A stretch of DNA of 16,536 nucleotides from Bacillota bacterium (lineage in GTDB: Bacteria > Bacillota > Dethiobacteria > Dethiobacterales > Dethiobacteraceae), in NCBI GenBank assembly GCA_018725345.1, contig QLUI01000007.1, positions 1 to 16,536 of the forward strand, in the 5' to 3' direction. Position numbers and translations under genes: made by a program. The notes below the pieces were generated by a model. It was given only the letters and a program-made list of their open reading frames with translations, was not told the origin of the DNA and ran no database searches. Of this stretch, positions 1-7,856 are shown piece after piece. The stretch's first letter is position 1. Each line of letters starts with the position of its first letter.

Positions 1-60
1 ACACCCGATGAAAATATCTTCGCCCTGGTGGAGACCGCTGAAAGATACGGTAAATATTAG
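1..60 (+). CDS. URO-D-family protein, C-terminal end only (partial)
   Basis: Frame 1 is open from the first base and ends in TAG at 58-60, giving a 19-residue tail TPDENIFALVETAERYGKY. This resembles the usual end of URO-D-fold proteins (P-x-E-N-hydrophobic ... EYGxY). The complete URO-D protein encoded at 12096-13277 ends in the comparable PPENIMAMWEVLQEYGVY. The body of the gene lies before the window. Its stop is 14 nt before the next ATG, with that gene's Shine-Dalgarno in the gap, so it is probably the upstream member of the same operon. Family membership rests on the tail motif and context only. If right, it would be another methyltransferase-I-type component near a corrinoid protein. 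Confidence 0.6.
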   Translation, partial: TPDENIFALVETAERYGKY

Positions 61-74
61 TAGGAGGGATCAAA

Positions 75-953
75 ATGCAAGACATTCTCTTTGGGACGGG
101 TTTGATCGAGGCATTGCAAAATGCCTTATCCCCGACTTTCGACTGGTTGTTTGTATTCATCACCGATTACATGGGTGGAGATTTTGGCTATATGGCTATT
201 ATAGGGACTGCTTACTGGTGTTTTAGTAAGAAAGGTGCCGTGATAGCGTTTTACGTTCTCCTGCTGAGCGCCTATTTGAACCATTCTCTAAAGCAGATGA
301 TAATGATGGAACGGCCGCCTCCAGGGTATCGTATAATTGGGAAGGAATGGATAACCTGGGGATTTCCAAGTGGCCATGCCCAAAACGCAGCGACATTCTG
401 GAGCTGGGTATGGCTCAAAATCAGGGGCTCTCCCTGCTTTGCCCTGTCCCTAACCATGATTTTTTTGATAGGGCTCTCAAGAATATATTTAGGCGTTCAC
501 TATCCCGGCGATGTCATAGGCGGGATAATAATCGGGGTGCTTTTCTCAATATCCGTGCTTAAACTGGGCCAAGTTGCCGCTAAGCGATTTAAAAACCCTT
601 ATCAATTATTAAATCAAGCCGTCCCAGCTCTTGCATTATTTCTGCTGCCTTTCAACCTCTTAATTTTCCCCGATATCGCCAGGGGCGATCCCTCGCCAAC
701 GTTGGGCTTCCTTTTCGGTTTTCCCATCGGGGTAATGCTTGAGATGAAATACATAAATTTTAGCACTGAGGTTAGCCTCGGAACCAAGATTTTGCGGGCT
801 TTGATGGGCTTCAGCTTGTTGGCGGGACTAATGATAATACTGCCCCTCCTGGGTTTGGGCGGGACGTATTATCTAAGGTTCATTAGGTCGGCAACGATTT
901 CATTTGCAGGAGCTTTCTTGGTCCCCCTAGTCTTTAAGGCAATCAAAAGGTAA
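75..953 (+). CDS. PAP2-family integral membrane phosphatase
   Basis: A 292-residue membrane protein with the full phosphatidic acid phosphatase type 2 active site. K73-x6-R80-P81 is motif 1, P98-S-G-H101 is motif 2, and S135-R136-x5-H142-x3-D146 is motif 3. Hydrophobic stretches near residues 24-35, 52-70, 120-135, 146-165, 184-200, 207-222, 243-262 and 272-290 suggest six to eight membrane segments, with the catalytic motifs between them. Family members remove phosphate from lipid phosphates such as phosphatidate, phosphatidylglycerol phosphate or undecaprenyl diphosphate; the substrate cannot be told here. The ATG is preceded by TAGGAGGG, a strong ribosome site. It is long for a minimal bacterial PAP2 because of about 120 extra residues after the active site. 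Its place between two URO-D genes is odd and gives no clear functional link. Confidence 0.88.
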   Translation: MQDILFGTGLIEALQNALSPTFDWLFVFITDYMGGDFGYMAIIGTAYWCFSKKGAVIAFYVLLLSAYLNHSLKQMIMMERPPPGYRIIGKEWITWGFPSGHAQNAATFWSWVWLKIRGSPCFALSLTMIFLIGLSRIYLGVHYPGDVIGGIIIGVLFSISVLKLGQVAAKRFKNPYQLLNQAVPALALFLLPFNLLIFPDIARGDPSPTLGFLFGFPIGVMLEMKYINFSTEVSLGTKILRALMGFSLLAGLMIILPLLGLGGTYYLRFIRSATISFAGAFLVPLVFKAIKR

Positions 954-975
954 AGACACCTAGAGAGGTGAAGTA

Positions 976-2106
976 ATGGCTCAATACACCCCCTTTGAGA
1001 GATTCCTGGCCGCTGCCAGGTTCGAGAAGGTTGACTATGTGCCCGTCGTGGGGGCAATTACCCATGTTTACATGAACCATCTGATGGGATATCAGGCGGA
1101 GGGACTAAAGGCCCTGTTAGACCGGGAAAGAAACATTAATATCCTGCGCTATGGAGCAGAAGTCTTCCCCGAAGTTCCCCTGATATTCATCATCAATCCC
1201 TTCAGCAACATTTTCATGGACATGCTCTTGCAGTTGGATAACCGAGACGCCTTCTACTGGGGGCAGTCCGAGCTGCGGGTGGGCAAGATCAAGAGCACTG
1301 AGGATCTGGCGAAGATCGAGATACCCGAAGCCTTTACCAGCGACGTCAGCCGGCTTCTTCTGGGGGAGTGGAAGGAGTATATGGACCACATCCCACCGGA
1401 TCTCAAGAAAGACTACGGCTACTGCGATGGCTTGCTCCGTTTCGATAGCCCCTTTGACACGCTGACCGAAAACGTGGGCGCCTCCGAATGGTTCATCAAG
1501 ATGCGCACCGACCCCCCATTTGTGCATCGGGCCATGGAGCTGTTCACCGAGGCGGCCATTGTCGGTGCCAAAGCGCTGGCCAGAGCCATCGGTGAGCCGA
1601 AGTGGGTGATCCTGGCCGAGGATTTCCCGGGGATGATCTCGGCAGAGCACTACCGCCAGTTCGTCCTGCCCTACCACCAGAGGATATTCGCCACCTTCCC
1701 CCAGGCCCTGAAGCTATTGCACAACGATTCTAACACCACCCACCTGCTCGATCTTCTCCCCGAGTGCGGCATGGACGTCTTCCACCTGGGTTACGAGGTG
1801 AATCTGAAATTGGCCAAGGAGAAGATGGGGAAAAAGGTGGCCTTGATGGGGAACATCGCCCCCATGGGGGTGCTGCTGCGTGGGAGCGATGAAATGGTGC
1901 GACAGGTGTGCCGGGAGCAGATATTGATCGGTAAGGAGGGGGGAGGTTTCATCTTCTCCAGCGGTGGGGAGGTCAACCAGGGCACTGACCCAGCCAGGAT
2001 CAGATTGATGGTGGAATATGCGAAGAAATTCGGCAGATATAATGACCCAAGAGTATATCCCAAGAATGCGTACAGGCTAGGAACTAAGCTGGAACATCTG
2101 TTGTAG
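976..2106 (+). CDS. URO-D-family protein, likely corrinoid methyltransferase I component
   Basis: A 376-residue soluble protein of the uroporphyrinogen decarboxylase / MtaA-CmuA fold. It starts FERFLAAARFEKVDYVPV, a typical family opening, and has an AEDFPGMISAEHYRQFVLPYH segment (214-234) and a G-N-I-A-P strand (292-296). In cobamide methyltransferases of this fold a His-x-Cys-Gly motif binds catalytic zinc. Here the equivalent stretch reads LLHNDSN (residues 247-253), so His249 remains but the Cys is replaced. Cys264 in LPECGMD is a possible substitute. Directly downstream lie a pterin methyltransferase and a corrinoid protein, so the likely role is methyl transfer from a methylated substrate to the corrinoid protein, as for methyltransferase I of O-demethylases. 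The ATG follows AGAGGTGA at good spacing, 22 nt after the PAP2 stop. True heme-pathway URO-D is unlikely. The substrate is unknown. Confidence 0.8.
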   Translation: MAQYTPFERFLAAARFEKVDYVPVVGAITHVYMNHLMGYQAEGLKALLDRERNINILRYGAEVFPEVPLIFIINPFSNIFMDMLLQLDNRDAFYWGQSELRVGKIKSTEDLAKIEIPEAFTSDVSRLLLGEWKEYMDHIPPDLKKDYGYCDGLLRFDSPFDTLTENVGASEWFIKMRTDPPFVHRAMELFTEAAIVGAKALARAIGEPKWVILAEDFPGMISAEHYRQFVLPYHQRIFATFPQALKLLHNDSNTTHLLDLLPECGMDVFHLGYEVNLKLAKEKMGKKVALMGNIAPMGVLLRGSDEMVRQVCREQILIGKEGGGFIFSSGGEVNQGTDPARIRLMVEYAKKFGRYNDPRVYPKNAYRLGTKLEHLL

Positions 2107-2107
2107 A

Positions 2108-2281
2108 ATGCTAACCGTCCTCGAGGCGGACGGCTTGGAGGCGCGTGAGCGAGAGCTTAAGGGAAGGGCGGCCGGCTTTGATACCCCCTTGGAAGTAGAT
2201 GAGAAGATTTGCGCTCGTTTTGACATACTGACGTCCGAGAGACCCCAAGAATCAAGAGAGGAGGCGAGGTGTTTCTTGTAG
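2108..2281 (+). CDS. possible small protein of 57 residues, function unknown
   Basis: This open frame starts at an ATG one base after the preceding stop, in a TAGAATG junction. The same junction joins the pterin methyltransferase to the corrinoid protein at 3064-3070. It ends in TAG at 2279-2281 and overlaps the next GTG start by 13 nt. The predicted protein is charged and acidic, opens MLTVLEADGLEARER and has two Cys (near residues 36 and 55). I recognise no family. Third positions look G/C-rich, as in the neighbouring genes, and without it the operon would have a 162-nt gap. Against it, the first 30 nt contain a 6-bp hairpin (2115-2133) and there is no separate Shine-Dalgarno, so it would depend on translational coupling. 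It could be a small accessory subunit or only a spacer. Confidence 0.35.
   Translation: MLTVLEADGLEARERELKGRAAGFDTPLEVDEKICARFDILTSERPQESREEARCFL
2115..2133 (+). other. small inverted repeat after the URO-D stop
   Basis: CCGTCC (2115-2120) and GGACGG (2128-2133) are perfect complements around a 7-base loop. No T-run follows, so it is not a classical terminator. It may tune expression between the URO-D gene and the pterin methyltransferase, or simply be coding sequence of the small ORF. Confidence 0.3.
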
Positions 2282-3066
2282 TGGGGGAATTGATCAACTC
2301 AGGCCGTAGTGAGATAGCTCAAGCCCTTAAGGAGAGGAACGAGGTGCTTATTCGACGATTGGCCCGTGCACAGGCTGAAGCGGGGGGACACGTGATCGAC
2401 TTAAATGCTGAGCAATCCATGGAAAACGAGGTGCGTGACCTTCAATGGTTGATAGGCGTCGTGGAGGATGAGCTCAGTGAGGACGTTCGTTTGGCCATCG
2501 ACACCTCCAATCCGGTTGCTATGGAAGCCGGGTTAAAGGCCTGTTCGACCCCACCGGTGATAAACTCCATCAGCAACGAGAAGACAAACGCGGGGTTAAT
2601 AGAGCTCGCCGCGGAAAGCGGGGCCGAGGTGATCGGTCTTGCCATGGGGGAGCACGGCATGCCAAAGACCGCCGATGATCGGGTAGAGGAGACCCGCACA
2701 CTCTTGGAGAAGTGCGATCGCGTAGGCCTCGACCATGGTCGTCTCTATGTGGACATGGTCTGCATGTCCGTCGGAAGCGCCCCGCAGCAGGGAACGCAGG
2801 TGCTTCAAGCGGTCCGGCGAGCAAGGCAAGAACTTGGGATAAAGACACTCACGGCGGTGAGCAACGTCTCCTTTGGGTTGCCGAACCGCCGTTTGCTCAA
2901 CCGAACCTTCTTGGCGATGTTGGTGGAGGCCGGCTTGGATGGAACCATCATGGATCCTACTGATAAGGCGATGATGGATACCCTCTATGCATCCCGCGCC
3001 TTGGTGGGACTCGATAACTATTGTTTGCAGTACATAAAAAAGCAAAAGGAAAGGGGGACTAGATAG
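2269..3066 (+). CDS. methyltetrahydrofolate:corrinoid methyltransferase (pterin-binding, AcsE/MtvA-like)
   Basis: A 265-residue protein with the dihydropteroate-synthase-like TIM barrel seen in AcsE and the folate module of MetH. Expected pterin-contact residues appear in order: Asp78 in AIDTSNP, Asn99 in INSISNE, Asp162 in YVDMVC and Asn199 in SNVSFGLPNR. The SNVSFGLPNRRLLN stretch and the MDP near residue 229 are typical of methyltransferases rather than of dihydropteroate synthase. It should move a methyl group between the corrinoid protein encoded next and tetrahydrofolate, which makes it the methyltransferase II part of a demethylase. The start is a GTG with GAGAGGAGGCGAG just upstream. 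The stop is one base before the next ATG, consistent with co-expression. A role as AcsE in acetyl-CoA synthesis is less likely because no CODH/ACS genes are nearby. Confidence 0.88.
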   Translation: MFLVVGELINSGRSEIAQALKERNEVLIRRLARAQAEAGGHVIDLNAEQSMENEVRDLQWLIGVVEDELSEDVRLAIDTSNPVAMEAGLKACSTPPVINSISNEKTNAGLIELAAESGAEVIGLAMGEHGMPKTADDRVEETRTLLEKCDRVGLDHGRLYVDMVCMSVGSAPQQGTQVLQAVRRARQELGIKTLTAVSNVSFGLPNRRLLNRTFLAMLVEAGLDGTIMDPTDKAMMDTLYASRALVGLDNYCLQYIKKQKERGTR

Positions 3067-3067
3067 A

Positions 3068-3691
3068 ATGCTGAAAGAAATCAAGCAAGCCGTGGTAGAC
3101 GGGGACATGGATGGTGTGATTAAATTGACCAACGAAGCTACCTCTCAAGGGTTGGGGGCTCAACAAATTCTTGATGAAGCACTTATGCCAGCGATGGACA
3201 TTGTCGGAGAAGAGTATGCCAAGGGAGATCGCTATATCCCGGAGATGCTGCTCTCTGCTACGGTGATGAGGGGAGCGGTAGCAGTATTGAAGCCGCTGTT
3301 GGTCAATGCAAAGGTGAAAGCGCGTGGTAAGGTGGTGATCGGTACCGTCGCAAGGGACTTGCACAATATCGGTAAGGATCTCGTAGCAATGATGCTGGAG
3401 GGAGCTGGGTTTGAGGTGATAGACCTGGGTATAGATGTCACCGCGGGGGAGTTCCTCAAAGCGGCAAAGGAACACAGCCCCCATATCCTTGCCATGTCCG
3501 CGCTGTTGACTACGACAATGATCTACATGCCAGAGGTCATCGATGCCATTAGAGGAGCCGGCCTTCGCGATCAATTAAAGGTGATCATCGGGGGGGCACC
3601 GGTGACTCAAGGGTACGCCGATAAAATCGGTGCCGATGGGTACGCTGCGGATGCAGCCAGTGCAGCCAAATTAGCGAAAAGCCTTGTATGA
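3068..3691 (+). CDS. corrinoid (B12-binding) methyl carrier protein, MttC/MtbC/MtvC type
   Basis: A 207-residue two-domain protein of the usual length for methyltransferase corrinoid proteins. Residues 1-85 form the four-helix cap domain (ALMPAMDIVGEEYAKGDRYIPEMLLSA is split across residues 38-64). Residues 87-207 form the Rossmann-like cobalamin domain. D97-L-H99-N-I-G102 is the DxHxxG motif, in which His99 should be the lower cobalt ligand. SALLTTT (144-150) and IGGAPVT (174-180) complete the cofactor pocket. It carries methyl groups between the URO-D-type methyltransferase I and the pterin methyltransferase II encoded upstream. It is the last gene of the plus-strand operon, with its stop 18 bp from the end of the convergent operon. 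A reductive activase (RamA/ACE family) for the cobalt is expected in the genome but is not in this window. Confidence 0.93.
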   Translation: MLKEIKQAVVDGDMDGVIKLTNEATSQGLGAQQILDEALMPAMDIVGEEYAKGDRYIPEMLLSATVMRGAVAVLKPLLVNAKVKARGKVVIGTVARDLHNIGKDLVAMMLEGAGFEVIDLGIDVTAGEFLKAAKEHSPHILAMSALLTTTMIYMPEVIDAIRGAGLRDQLKVIIGGAPVTQGYADKIGADGYAADAASAAKLAKSLV

Positions 3692-3709
3692 ACGATGCTT
3701 AAAATCTCT

Positions 3710-4894
3710 TCATCTCAACCTGACGTATGTTGGCAGAGGATCGCCGATGAGCGGTCTTGCATATTCTATGAAGCTTTTCGTCACATCGTTACCTCTTTCG
3801 CTAATATACTCGTCTGGTAGAGGCTTCACCCGGCCAATCACATCCTCAAGATTAGCTGTTCCAATGATGCACTTGTATTGCGGCGAGGATTCCCTCTCTA
3901 ATGTGATCATAAGATCAGCATTGCCTTCCACTGCATATCTAACCGCTTCCCTTCCCACTAAGTAAGCCTCCTCTCGATCGGTCCTTGAAGCTAAAGAGGC
4001 ACAGACCCTCTGGATCGTCCCTGGCTTGTCCGCCCTTGCCTTAAGCCCAAGCTCCCTCGTTATTAAAGCACAGAGATACTCACTCACACCGCCCCTCTGG
4101 GCATGGCCAAAGGCATCAAGATCCACCCCTCTCTTAGACTCCACCAGAGTTCGCCCCTCCCCATCCTTCAGCCCCTCACATACCGTGACCACAACATATC
4201 CCAGGTCTTTATATATTCTTTCAACGTCTTCTAAAAACCTCTCCTTGATAAACGGCCTTTCAGAGAGATAAATCAGATGCGGAGCATCTTTATCTCCTTC
4301 CCGGGCCAGGGCAGTGGCAGCGGTGATCCATCCTGTGTCTCTACCCATGGTCTCGATCACCTTCACCTTATCCACTATCCCTATGGCTTCAGTGTCAAGC
4401 CCGGCGTCCCGTGTAGCGATAGCTACCCATCTGGCAACACTGCCATAACCTGGACAGTGATCGGTCCGGACGAGATCGTTATCAATGGTCTTAGGAATCC
4501 CAATGCTGGAGAGCTCGTAACCCTTTCCTTTAGCTATCTCTGATAACCTATGAGCTGTTTCCATGGAATCGTTACCACCGATGTAAAAGAAATAACGTAT
4601 ATTGTATTTTGTGAAGGTATCTATCACTTTTCCGTAGTCCTCATCTTTTAGTTTATATCTACATGAGCCTAAGGCAGCAGAGGGGGTATATCTCAGCCCT
4701 TCAATGGTGGAGGGGTCTTCCTTACCCAAATCCAATAGGACCTCATTTAAAACCCCAACAATCCCGTGAACTGCCCCGTAGATCTTTTCGACATCGTGTT
4801 TTTTAGCCTCCTGGATCACCCCTGCCAGGGAGGAGTTGATCACCGCCGTTGGGCCCCCGGATTGACCAACCACAAGATTTCCTTTCGGTTTCAT
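3710..4894 (-). CDS. pfp: 6-phosphofructokinase, pyrophosphate-dependent type
   Basis: A 394-residue PFK-family protein with the opening GNLVVGQSGGPTAVIN. Key motifs are GGNDS (106-110), PKTIDND (134-140) and MGRDTGW (183-189). Asp109 in place of the ATP-type Gly, and Lys135 before TIDND, are the pair known to favour PPi over ATP. The enzyme should reversibly phosphorylate fructose 6-phosphate or a related sugar phosphate. A GTG at 4900 is in frame, but it lies inside the sequence AGGGGGTGAAG that makes a good Shine-Dalgarno for the ATG at 4894, so I use the ATG. It is the last gene of the minus operon, 9 nt after the aldolase stop. Together the two suggest a bisphosphate-forming and cleaving step. 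Another ketose or ketoacid phosphate as substrate cannot be excluded. Confidence 0.88.
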   Translation of the reverse strand: MKPKGNLVVGQSGGPTAVINSSLAGVIQEAKKHDVEKIYGAVHGIVGVLNEVLLDLGKEDPSTIEGLRYTPSAALGSCRYKLKDEDYGKVIDTFTKYNIRYFFYIGGNDSMETAHRLSEIAKGKGYELSSIGIPKTIDNDLVRTDHCPGYGSVARWVAIATRDAGLDTEAIGIVDKVKVIETMGRDTGWITAATALAREGDKDAPHLIYLSERPFIKERFLEDVERIYKDLGYVVVTVCEGLKDGEGRTLVESKRGVDLDAFGHAQRGGVSEYLCALITRELGLKARADKPGTIQRVCASLASRTDREEAYLVGREAVRYAVEGNADLMITLERESSPQYKCIIGTANLEDVIGRVKPLPDEYISERGNDVTKSFIEYARPLIGDPLPTYVRLR

Positions 4895-4903
4895 CTTCAC
4901 CCC

Positions 4904-5920
4904 CTATGTCAGCCTATCCATATCCTTTCCCCTAGTACCCATGAGCCTATCTAAAGCTTCCTTGGCGGAGAGGCTTTCATGGACGATGCCGTTGACCGCT
5001 AGGGCCACTGCAAGGGGGTCTTCTTTGGACGGGAAGAGGACGTTTCTGCCGAGCAATACCCCTCTCACATTTCTGCCAACTTTGAGAGCCTTTGAGATCT
5101 CTTCTAGCACGGGGGGCAGATCCTCACGTGCAGCACCCCCTAAGATCAAGATGGGATGGGTAGTTGACTTTGCAACCATCTCGAAGTTCTCTACATAGGG
5201 TATCTTAAGCCATATGTTACGTGAGGAGTCTCCTAATGCGGTAGCGATTCCGATCGCCTGAATCAGCGCCTCAGGAGCCTTCTTGACAGAATACGTGTCT
5301 CCCACCTTCTCCACAGGCAGACACTCCACAAAGGCAGGGGTGTCGTACTTGTTGAGTTGACGTATGGCGTGGGCGGTGTAATCGAGGGTGGCGCCGCACT
5401 CAGGGGAGCCTGGATCTAGCCTGAACATAAGTTTTGCACCATCTAACCTCATTTGGTGAATAGATTCAGCGGTCCACGAGGTATAGCGGTCGTCCATCTC
5501 AAAGACGGTTTTGGAGATGCCACCACGGTTCATACACCCTAAGAGGACTTTATTGTCCATGAAGGGCTTCTTGCCCCTCTCCTTTAAGAGGTAGTTAACC
5601 AAAAACAAGTCCTCCAGGATATCAGTGGTCCCCATCACTCCGTCGAACTCCTCTGAGGTAATCACCCTCAGGATCCTTCCTAAATACTGATGACGGTTGC
5701 CCATGATAAGAGGGTCTCCGTTGGAAGCTGTTATCCCCCGGGCGGGATGATCGGCTGCCAGTATGGTAAGCTTGCCATCTTTAGCTAACTCCCCCCTCCT
5801 TTTGCGGGCCTTCGCCTCCTCAGCAATGATGTCCTTCTTGTGAACCCTAAGCTCGTTGATCTGATAAAAAAGCCCTTCAGGGAAGAATTCCTCCAACCTG
5901 AATTCGTAACCTTTATTCAT
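4904..5920 (-). CDS. class I aldolase, Cgl0159/DeoC-LacD-like TIM barrel
   Basis: A 338-residue (beta/alpha)8 protein of the Cgl0159 family, related to DeoC, LacD and class I fructose-bisphosphate aldolases. Visible landmarks are ILAADHPARG (53-62), LDPGSPECG (168-176), IWLKIPY (236-242) with Lys239 as the likely Schiff-base residue, LILGGAARED (258-267) and LLGRNV (289-294), which should form the phosphate-binding end of the barrel. The family's namesake is, as I recall, encoded in the Corynebacterium inositol region, which fits this operon. It probably cleaves a (bis)phosphorylated ketose or ketoacid to C3 units; the exact substrate is not shown. The ATG overlaps the dehydrogenase stop (ATGA). 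AAGGAGG lies within the upstream gene's last codons. Confidence 0.75.
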   Translation of the reverse strand: MNKGYEFRLEEFFPEGLFYQINELRVHKKDIIAEEAKARKRRGELAKDGKLTILAADHPARGITASNGDPLIMGNRHQYLGRILRVITSEEFDGVMGTTDILEDLFLVNYLLKERGKKPFMDNKVLLGCMNRGGISKTVFEMDDRYTSWTAESIHQMRLDGAKLMFRLDPGSPECGATLDYTAHAIRQLNKYDTPAFVECLPVEKVGDTYSVKKAPEALIQAIGIATALGDSSRNIWLKIPYVENFEMVAKSTTHPILILGGAAREDLPPVLEEISKALKVGRNVRGVLLGRNVLFPSKEDPLAVALAVNGIVHESLSAKEALDRLMGTRGKDMDRLT

Positions 5921-6903
5921 CTTTCCTGGCCTCCTTTCAGGACCTCTTTGTTGACCAGATTTGGGGGCTCTTTGCCTTTGAGAGCCGCTATCATGTTCTC
6001 CGCAGCCATGGTGGCCATCTTGGTGCGTGTCTCCACAGAGGCGCTTGCAATATGGGGCAACAACACCACATTATCCAATTTCACCAGCTCCGGATGAACC
6101 TTGGGCTCCTCTTCATAGACGTCAAGCCCAGCTCCCTTGATCTCTTTATCTCTTAAGGCCTTAACTAAGGCTTCCTCATTCACCACAGGGCCACGGGCTG
6201 TGTTGATCAAATAAGCGCTTTTCTTCATTTTCTTGAACTGTTCAGTGGAGAACATATGCCTTGTCTTCTCAGTAAGTGGGCTATGGATGCTTATAAAGTC
6301 GCTTTTCTCCAACAACTCTTCAAACTCCACGAATTCTGCCCCCAGTTCCTTCTCGGCCTGCTCATTTCTGATCTCATCGTAATATAAGATCTTCATATCA
6401 AATCCCCTGCTTGCCCTTTTTGCAACTGCTGTTCCAATCCTTCCCATCCCCACAATTCCTAAAGCTTTTCCGTATACGTCCCTCCCCAGGTGGGGCTGAA
6501 TCAGCTCCCAGCCTTTGTATTCCCCCCTCCTGGTGAACTTATCTGCTTCCACAATCCTTCGAGCAACGCTCAAAAGCAACGCAAAGGCCAGATCGGCAGT
6601 GGTCTCAGTCAAGACACCGGGTGTGTTGGTCACCATAATTTTAAGCTTTGTAGCAGCACCCACATCGATGTTATCATAGCCTACTGCAACGTTACAGACT
6701 ACCTTAAGCTTAGGATTGGACTTAAGAACCTCAGAATCGATCCCATCGCTGAGAAGGCAGATGAGTCCATCTGCTTCTTGAATCTTTTTAATTAACCCTT
6801 CCTTAGAAAGCCTTGCTCCTTCATTCATCTCAAAGGTAATCCCCTCTTTTCTGAGCATCTCTAACGCTTCAGAGAATATCCGTTGAGAAATGTAAACCCT
6901 CAT
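5917..6903 (-). CDS. D-isomer-specific 2-hydroxyacid dehydrogenase (GyaR/GhrB/hydroxypyruvate-reductase-like)
   Basis: A 328-residue NAD(P)H oxidoreductase. The split catalytic domain surrounds a Rossmann fold with GMGRIG at 152-157. Catalytic residues are Arg237 in NTARGP, a Glu in DVYEEEP (261-267) and His284 in LLPHIAS. VAVGYDNID (72-80) is the substrate-side signature. Family members reduce glyoxylate, hydroxypyruvate or 2-ketogluconate-type ketoacids. Here a sugar-derived ketoacid from inositol breakdown, or a C3 hydroxyacid, is plausible. A GTG at 6912 lies inside the Shine-Dalgarno sequence GAAGAGGTGA, so the ATG at 6903 is the better start. The stop overlaps the aldolase start by 4 nt. 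Confidence 0.85.
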   Translation of the reverse strand: MRVYISQRIFSEALEMLRKEGITFEMNEGARLSKEGLIKKIQEADGLICLLSDGIDSEVLKSNPKLKVVCNVAVGYDNIDVGAATKLKIMVTNTPGVLTETTADLAFALLLSVARRIVEADKFTRRGEYKGWELIQPHLGRDVYGKALGIVGMGRIGTAVAKRASRGFDMKILYYDEIRNEQAEKELGAEFVEFEELLEKSDFISIHSPLTEKTRHMFSTEQFKKMKKSAYLINTARGPVVNEEALVKALRDKEIKGAGLDVYEEEPKVHPELVKLDNVVLLPHIASASVETRTKMATMAAENMIAALKGKEPPNLVNKEVLKGGQER

Positions 6904-6916
6904 AATTATCACCTCT

Positions 6917-7852
6917 TCAATTTAATAACCCTTCTTGCACCTTCACTTTAGCCCAAGCCTCATTGAATGTCCGCTTAGCATTTGCAATCACTACCTGAGA
7001 GGACTCTCCCTCTAAAGGCTTTACTTCAAAGCCGGCAAACGGTCTTTCTTTTCCCAGAAAACCCACGGCAAATAATGCCTCGATGAAATCCACTATCTGA
7101 GGGACATCATTCTCACCACCTTCAATCCCAAAGCGGGGATGTTGATCACCGTATGCTGGATGATCTGAGTCTTTCATCACGCAGTTTCCGAGATGGACGT
7201 GGACTAAGTGATCAGCTACCACTGATAAAGCTTTATGGGCACTCTCACGTTGCAGCGGCAGATGGGATAAGTCAACCATAACCCCGAATGAGGGATGCTC
7301 CTTTTTGACCACTTCAGCAACCTTAGCTGCATCCTGGTTATGCCCAATCAATGCCTTTTTGTCTATATCAGGGTCAAAGATCTCCAGGGTGATTCCTAAA
7401 TCACCCTGGCTTTCAGCATATTCACAGATTTGATTTAAGGAGTCGCACAAAAGTTTAATCTGCTCCTCTCTCTTATCGCCTTCAGGAGCTGGGCCACTTA
7501 ACAGAGCAAGCCTCTCAGCTTCTATCTCATAAGCCTGATCAATCCCCGCTTTAACTGCATCAATTGCTTCCCTCCTTTGATTTTCAGCAGGTGAGTTCAG
7601 GTTGTGCTTTCCCATAAGCAGTATAGGTTGTGCCCCAAAGCCAACCCGCATATGGGCTTGCTTTAGAAGCCTAGCTACTTCCTTACGGGTCTTCCCATCA
7701 TTGATCCGCCCTATCTCAACTGCGGTGAAGAAGGGATCAAGTGCAATCTCCGTTAAAGTCTCAATGATCGGCCCATCTCCCCCGATAGTCTCTGGATAGG
7801 CCATGAAATGAACAATGCTCATCTCAAGATACTTCTGATACGGCTCGTTCAA
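6917..7852 (-). CDS. xylose-isomerase-like TIM barrel (sugar phosphate isomerase/epimerase family)
   Basis: A 311-residue AP-endonuclease-2-type barrel. Likely metal ligands in strand order are Glu157 (ITLEIFD), Asp194 (VMVDLSH) with His197, His218/His220 (LVHVHLGN) and Glu276 (FAGFEVKP). It may epimerise or isomerise a keto-sugar acid from the iol route, beside the clearer epimerase upstream. The start is a TTG, chosen because a near-perfect AAAGAGGAGGTGA site sits 4 nt before it; an ATG ten codons later lacks such a site. Its Shine-Dalgarno overlaps the stop of the gene before it. It is richer in A+T than the iolO-to-iolG block and may have a separate origin. The reaction is not determinable from sequence. 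Confidence 0.72.
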   Translation of the reverse strand: MNEPYQKYLEMSIVHFMAYPETIGGDGPIIETLTEIALDPFFTAVEIGRINDGKTRKEVARLLKQAHMRVGFGAQPILLMGKHNLNSPAENQRREAIDAVKAGIDQAYEIEAERLALLSGPAPEGDKREEQIKLLCDSLNQICEYAESQGDLGITLEIFDPDIDKKALIGHNQDAAKVAEVVKKEHPSFGVMVDLSHLPLQRESAHKALSVVADHLVHVHLGNCVMKDSDHPAYGDQHPRFGIEGGENDVPQIVDFIEALFAVGFLGKERPFAGFEVKPLEGESSQVVIANAKRTFNEAWAKVKVQEGLLN

Positions 7853-7856
7853 TTTT

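Noticed and set aside
1117..1677. A 186-codon minus-strand frame inside the first URO-D gene
   Set aside because: It is a shadow frame of a well-supported gene. Its sequence shows no recognisable domain.
2596..3132. A 178-codon minus-strand frame across the methyltransferase/corrinoid junction
   Set aside because: It is antisense to two genes with clear catalytic motifs and has no motif of its own.
3692..3709. Bidirectional terminator between the convergent operons
   Set aside because: Only 18 bp separate the stops, with no stem and T-run pattern. Termination may be Rho-dependent or inside the opposing genes.
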